DNA of 64,000 nt from Diatrype stigma. Lineage: Eukaryota; Ascomycota; Sordariomycetes; Xylariales; Diatrypaceae. The notes beneath the pieces were generated by a model. That model was not told where the DNA came from. It made no database searches and saw nothing but the letters and a program-made list of their open reading frames with translations. The stretch covers positions 186,001 to 250,000 of the forward strand of contig JAKJXP020000030.1 in NCBI GenBank assembly GCA_022225965.2, read 5' to 3'. Numbering within the stretch: the stretch's first letter is position 1; every line of letters starts with the position of its first letter. Made by a program: the position numbers and the translations under genes. This document shows, piece by piece, positions 58,638-64,000 of this stretch.

Positions 58638-61435
58638 ATGGGATTCACACCCCGTCGCGAACAGCCGAGCTTTTATTCTCAGAGAAATGGCCGCGGCCGA
58701 GGTTTCGACGTTCTGCGCAAGCGGGACAAGCGCAGCTGGACGGCCAACGATCCGACCTTCGACGACTGCAAGCACGACTACGATTTCCCAATGGGGTGAA
58801 TTAGATATAGAGACCCGGCTGAAGCTCGTCGCTAGTGCATGGTTTTTAGATAGAACAAGGACACTATCAGTAGGTGTTTTCTGACATCCATTATTTTCTT
58901 CAAATTGAAAAGTATAAACTTGTTGGTTGAGAGTGACTCGAAGACCCCCTCCCCTTCTTATTGGAGAGAGCAAGCCCCTTTTCTGAAAGGACTGGTAAAC
59001 CCATTTTACGTCACAATTGGTCGCAGACCTGACTGGGGAAACCTCAAGATCTGATATGCTAATGGGTGTGAATTAAGCAGAGAAACGACTCTCTCAAATC
59101 CAGCCATCGATACACCGTTACCAAGCCATTGGTAATTCCCGACGCCACACCGAAACGTTCGAGGCGCCCACTAAGCTCATACGAACAAGAAGATGATCAC
59201 GATATTTCCCCCGAGATCCCGAGAGACCTAAATCAGACTGGTGATGCCGCTGAACGAAGATACCCCCTATTATCAGATCGCGGAGGCACCCCGCCTCCAC
59301 CTCCGAACGATGATCAGCCACGGAGAGAACGGCGGAAAGATTCATTATTCCATGACCCAGCGACGGAAACATACGTTGATTTCTCATCCGAAGAGGGCTT
59401 CATCCAGTGCGCTAAAAAGAAAAAGAGAGGTCCACAAGCTTCGAATCAGAATGAGTCGGCGAAAAAAGATGATGGCGGAGGCGGGGATGATGAGAATAAC
59501 AATGGCAGCAACGGTGATGCCAACGGAGACTCTGGAAAAGCCGGTGATGATGCTGGTGGTGACGGCGACGATGGCAAGGACAACAAAGATGACAAGGGTG
59601 CTAAGCCTAATGACGACTGGGACGCTTTTGCTACAGTGGGCAAGAAAAAGAAGAGCAAGAACCAACCTGAGGCTAAGGTAGAGGAACCAGCAGCTTCCGC
59701 CAAGGGTGATGCGTTTCAAGATATCAAGTTGGATGATACAGGAGGACCATCGCCAAATACCAACCATGGAGCTACCACAGCGAGTACCATAGCAGAGAAT
59801 AAGGCCAAGCCATTTAGTGCATGGGGCTCACTTTTCAACTGGTCTTCATCTTCTAAGGTAGCTGAGACATCCGGAGAACATGATGAGCGGCCACCTGCAA
59901 CGGAGGAAAAAGAGCCAGATGCTGAGGACAATCCTTGGGGCGCCAGCCGAACAAAGCCCAAGAAGAAGATACAACCATCATTTGGTTTCGGCGACATAGA
60001 TGACGAGCCGGAAGATAAACCAGATGACTTTTTCAGCCCTGCGGCGAAGACCGTACAGAAGAAGGACGATGGCTTCGATTTCGGCTTCAATCCCGTTAGC
60101 GACAAGAAGACGAAGACAAAAGTCAAGACAGGATTCTCTTGGGGTGACGGCGAATCAGAGAAGGCTGACACGAAAACTCAGGATCCTGGCGCGACTGATC
60201 TCGACGATAATTGGGGTAGTGCTTGGGGTACAGCTGCGACCAAAAAGGAGAAGAAGAAGAAAGGCGGTCTTGAAGAAGTCGGAGAGCTTGAACCCCCAGT
60301 GCCGGAGCCAGAAACGGTGAAAGAGGACCTAGGTGATTTTTGGGGTGCTACTAAGAAAGACAAGAAGACTGCCAAGGAGCCCGACCCACCTGCTTCTAGT
60401 AAAAAAGGAGTGGGTGATCTCCTAGGAGGCCTGACTACTTCTTCAAAGAAGAAGAAAAAGGGAAAGAACGCCGCCCCTGAACCCGAACCCGAGCCGGAGC
60501 CGGAACCCGAACTCGAACTCGAACTCGAACTCGAACCTGAACCTGAACCTGAACCTGAACCGGACCCGGAGCCGGAGCCGGAGCCGGAGAAGGAGAAGGA
60601 GAACGACTGGGCCAGTTGGGGCGCAGCCCCCAAGAAGGGGAAAAAGGGCAAGGCAGAGGAGATCAAGGAGCCGGCAAGATTGCCAGATCCAGTACCTGAA
60701 CCCGAGCCCGAACCCGGACCCGAATTCGTCATCACTTCCTCCAAGAAGAAGAAGAAGAAGAAGAATGCTGTCGAGCCAGAACCTATTGTTGATTTACCAC
60801 GGGCGCCTTCACCTCCGCCTGAGCCCGAGCCCGAGCCCGAACCTGAGCCTGCGCCTCCTGAGCCAGTAAATGAGGAGGTCTCGGTACCTACTATATCTAA
60901 GAAAGAAAAGAAAAAGAAGAATAGGGGCGTCGTGGTTGAGCCGGAGCCGGGGCCACTAATAGAGCCAGAACCCGAGCCAGAACCAGAACCCGAGCCCGTA
61001 CCAGAGCCAGTACCAGAACCTCCGCCACCGGAGCCAGAAAAGGAGGAAATGTCACCTACCTTGTCCAAGAAAGAGAAGAAGAAGAAAAAGAAGGGCCTTT
61101 TGGAAGACCCCCCTAAGGAACCTGAACCTACGCCTGAACCTGAGCCGGAGCCGGAACAGAAGGCAGAGATTGACGACACCTGGGCCAGTTGGGGTGGTGA
61201 TGACGCCAAAGAAAAGAAGAAAGGAAGGAAAACCACCACTGATGCACCGCCAGTAACAGACCCGCCAGCTTTTGAAGAAACGAAGGTGGGCGACATTTGG
61301 AGTACACCAGCAACTTCCAAGAAAGAAAAGAAGAAAAAGAAGAAAGGCGCGACCGAAGAGCCCCCTAAGGAACCAGAGCCGGAGCCTGCCCCCCTTATCC
61401 CAGATCCGGAACCGGAACTGGGACCTGCGCCAGAT

Positions 61436-61480
<45 letters not shown>

Positions 61481-64000
61481 ACCGAAAAGAATGGTGGTGG
61501 TGGTGGTGGTATTTGGAGCCTCTGGGGTCTTGCCAAGAAAGAAGTCAAAAAGAAGGTCCAGGAACACCTGCCTGTTCCGGTGGTTAACAAGACTGACGAC
61601 GATTTATCAAGCTCGGACAAGGGCAAGAAGAATGGCAGATCTTCGACTGAACTTATTGACTTGGAAAAGGAGAAGGACCAAGCGCCTGAACAGAAAGTGC
61701 CTCCTGAAGCGCCCGAACCTGGCGATGCCGACGACGACGATTTCTGGGGCACGTTCGACGATGGCGAGAAAGACAAGCAAAAGAAGATGGCTAATGGTAG
61801 CATGATTCCTGACTCGATCGAAGAGCCGAAGGCCGAAAATGGTTGGTCGCTTAGCCCCTCTGGAAAAGACAAAAAGGACAGAAAGCGTAATAAAAATGCG
61901 CCGGTCGAACTCGAGAACGAATCGCCCCTTGACGGTATGCAACCTGACGCCGTTGAGGAGAGTAGAGCCGATGACGACACAGCCTGGGGTTGGGGAACCT
62001 CAAAGAAAGGGAAGAAAAAGTCTCGGAAAGATGGACAAAATGAATTCCCACCCCGTGCCCCTACACCGCCGTCCTTAGGTCTGAGCGACCACGAGCCTGA
62101 TCACGAGTTAGAGCACAACGTCTGGGATGACTCACCGGAAGACAGGGAAAAGGCTGCAGCTGATGCCGAGGCTGAGGCCGCTGCTGCTGCGGAGGCGAAG
62201 GCTGCTGCTGATGCGCTACAAGCAGAAATTGAGGCGGAGGAGGCAGAATTCGCGTCCCTCAATGCTAAGAAAGTAAAGCGCGGGGGCAGGTTTCTCAAGA
62301 AGGAACAGAAACGATACGACGAACTGATTGTAAATATCAACCGTCGCGCCCAAGAGAAGACTGCTCGGGAAGCGGAAGAACAGGCAGCGCGTGAGGCAGA
62401 AGAACAAGCAGCGCGTGAGGCAGAAGAGCAAGCACAACGCGAAGCTGAAGAGCAAGCAGCGGCAGCAGAAGCGGCCGAAGCTGCTGAAGCGGCCGAAGCC
62501 GAAGCGAAAGCTGCTGCCGAGGCAATAGCTGCCTTGGACGCTACAATTGCCGAGGAGGAAGAAGAACTCAATGCTCTCTTGGCTAAAAAGGAGAGACGCG
62601 GCAAACTTGTCAAGAGAGAACTGAAGAAGGTCGACGAACTGACGGAAAGCATCGATCAACACAAGGATGAGAGAGCAGCTCTTGAAGCCGGCATGACAAA
62701 GGAGGACGAGGAACAAGCTGCGCGGGAGGCCGAAGAGCAAGCGGCTCGGGAGGCTGAGGAGGCCGCTCGAGAGGCTGAGGAGCAGGCTGAACGCGAACGA
62801 CAAGAGGCCGAAGCGGCTGAGTTGGCTAAAAAAAAGTCCAAGAAGAGTTCGAAATCCGAAGACAAGAAGTCCAAGTCTAGTAGCAAGGAGAAAAGCAAGT
62901 CTTCTAAAGAAAAGAAAGCCGACAAAAAGGGTGAGAAGATCGCAAAGGTGGCAAAGGTGGAGAAGGTTGAAGAAGAGGAGGAGGAAGAGGAGCAAAAGGA
63001 GGAAGAGAAGGACAACGACAAGGACGACGACAATGATCTGCTCGATCTCGACCATGAACTGGAGAATCTGGGACCAGACGAAATGCAAGAACTCGACGAC
63101 ATCTTGTCCTCTCCAAGGCCTGCTCCTGTCCGGGAGAAGCCCAAAGAAAAAGATCCCTTCTCCTTCTGGGGTACCTTCACAGCCAAGAGGAGCCCATCGC
63201 CTGAGCCAGTAAGTACCTCTAAGCCACCCCATCCCGTTTCGGAAACAAGCGAGATTAGTTTGGCTGAGTCATCCAAGGTTCCTGAAAAGCCTGCTGCCGA
63301 AGATGAGCCGTCTTCTGCCGCGCCTTTTGCAGACGTCACGGCTAGGAGGAACAAGAAGGGATCAAAGATTTATGAGAAAATCAAGGAGCTCGAGGCATTA
63401 CGAGGCGCGACTGAACCCGCGCCTGCACCTGCGCCTGCACCTGCGCTTGCACCTGAGCCTGAGCCTGAGCCTGAAGATGACCTGATAGATCCGTTGCCTG
63501 CTGTTCCCCCACCACCGCCGCCGGCAGCCGCCGCGCCTCCCCCCATGGAAGATAAAAAGAAGACCAAAAAGAAGAAGGCGAAGAGGGGGGGTTTCTTTTG
63601 GGGTGCCGCACCAGAGTCTGAATCTGAAACAGAGCCCGAGCCCGAGCCTGAGCCCGAGCCTGTGCGTGAACCGGAGCCTGAGCCAGAGGGCGAATCTGCC
63701 GATCTCCCTGGAGCCTTCCCACCGGAAGATGCGGATGAGATTGTTGAGGTTGTTGATACGGCGCCTCCGAAGAAATCGAAGAAGGGCAAGAAGTCGAGCA
63801 AATCTAGTAGAACCCCTGCGCCGCCGCCACCACCACCACCACCTCCCCCTCCCCCTCCCCCTGCTGAACCCCCCGAAGAGTCTGAGGACGAGTCAGATGA
63901 AGATCTCCCACCGGCCGTTCCACCTCCCCCAGCTGTCCCTGTTGCACCACCGACCCCGCCGCCTGATATGAGGTCTAAGAGAGAGCGCACTAAGATCAAT
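58638..64000 (+). CDS. Giant Trp-Gly/Lys-module low-complexity protein, partial (runs off the window)
   Basis: The main exon starts at 59081 and stays open to the last base of the window (1640 codons, no stop). The 5' part is a tentative model: exon 58638-58795 ([12 protein letters not shown]...[17 protein letters not shown]), a 16-nt exon 58854-58869, then 59081 onward. An alternative start at 58687 splices from 58869. The protein is modular: an Asp/Gly-rich stretch, then from about 59.6 to 62.1 kb a dozen copies of an acidic-Trp-x-x-Trp-Gly...KKxKKKK module, separated by Glu-Pro dipeptide repeats (60.48-60.60 kb is the longest). An Ala/Glu-rich coiled coil (62.14-62.83 kb) holds a duplicated motif. 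Lys/Ser- and Glu-rich runs, two more Trp-Gly modules (about 63.17 and 63.60 kb) and polyproline (63.82-63.87 kb) complete it. I do not recognise the family and see no enzymatic domain; it may be a scaffold. The C-terminus lies outside the window. Confidence 0.75.
60478..60600 (+). repeat. Glu-Pro/Glu-Leu coding minisatellite
   Basis: A 6-bp coding repeat (GAACCC, GAGCCG, GAACTC, GAACCT variants) within the giant gene, about 20 units encoding (EP)n and (EL)n. Shorter versions recur near 60.83, 60.97, 61.44, 63.46 and 63.64 kb. Confidence 0.9.

Noticed and set aside
60178..61980. 600-codon minus-strand ORF rich in Gly-Ser repeats opposite the giant gene
   Set aside because: It is the reverse reading of Glu-Pro and Lys codons (AGGTTC-type repeats). 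The + strand frame is open for 1640 codons with biologically coherent modules, so the antisense frame is a composition artefact.
1..64000. CRISPR arrays, bacterial operons or prokaryotic mobile elements
   Set aside because: The window is clearly eukaryotic (introns, fungal gene families). The short tandem repeats have no spacer structure.

Overview
This window is nuclear DNA from a filamentous ascomycete (Pezizomycotina, most likely a Sordariomycete). The evidence is short spliceosomal introns of about 50-320 nt with GTRNGT donors and CAG/TAG acceptors, GC-rich third codon positions, and a gene set typical of that group: a CrzA-type calcineurin-responsive zinc-finger factor, an alternative oxidase, a GT69/CAP59-type mannosyltransferase and a Zn(II)2Cys6 protein. 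All gene models were spliced by eye from consensus sites and family knowledge. No alignment or expression data were available.

Left part (1-21 kb): gene-poor. The only convincing intact gene is a conserved fungal proline/serine/alanine-rich protein at 13.6-14.5 kb. Around 8.2-10.7 kb on the minus strand I see the decayed pol region of a Ty1/copia-like retrotransposon: integrase, reverse transcriptase and RNase H landmarks in the right order and spacing. The rest is simple repeats and AT-rich sequence.

Middle part (21-51.5 kb): a normal gene-rich euchromatic segment. In order: a peroxisomal membrane protein 4 homologue (+), a GT69 mannosyltransferase (-), a SAM-dependent methyltransferase (+), LSm6 (-, with a GC-AG intron), a Rad60/Esc2-type SUMO-like-domain protein (+), the small-subunit biogenesis factor Pno1/Dim2 (-), mitochondrial Mdm31 (+), eIF3 subunit j (-), alternative oxidase (+), Crz1 (+), and a small protein with two tandem Zn2Cys6 clusters (-). 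Neighbouring genes are mostly convergent or divergent. They do not form a pathway cluster: they are housekeeping functions (ribosome biogenesis, translation initiation, RNA decay/splicing, mitochondria, peroxisome) interspersed with stress functions (AOX, Crz1).

Right part (51.5-64 kb): about 7 kb without a convincing gene, holding a few weak ORF relics and microsatellites. Then comes the 5' part of a very large gene (58.6 kb to beyond the window end). It encodes a low-complexity protein built of repeated Trp-Gly/Lys-rich modules separated by Glu-Pro repeats, an Ala/Glu-rich coiled coil with a duplicated motif, and polyproline tracts. I do not recognise its family. With its 14 Trp-Gly dipeptides it is the most unusual coding feature here. 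Other points of interest are the duplicated Zn2Cys6 cluster with an intron at the same place in both copies, the GC-AG intron in LSM6, and a 10-bp palindrome (TACCTAGGTA) scattered through the non-coding DNA.
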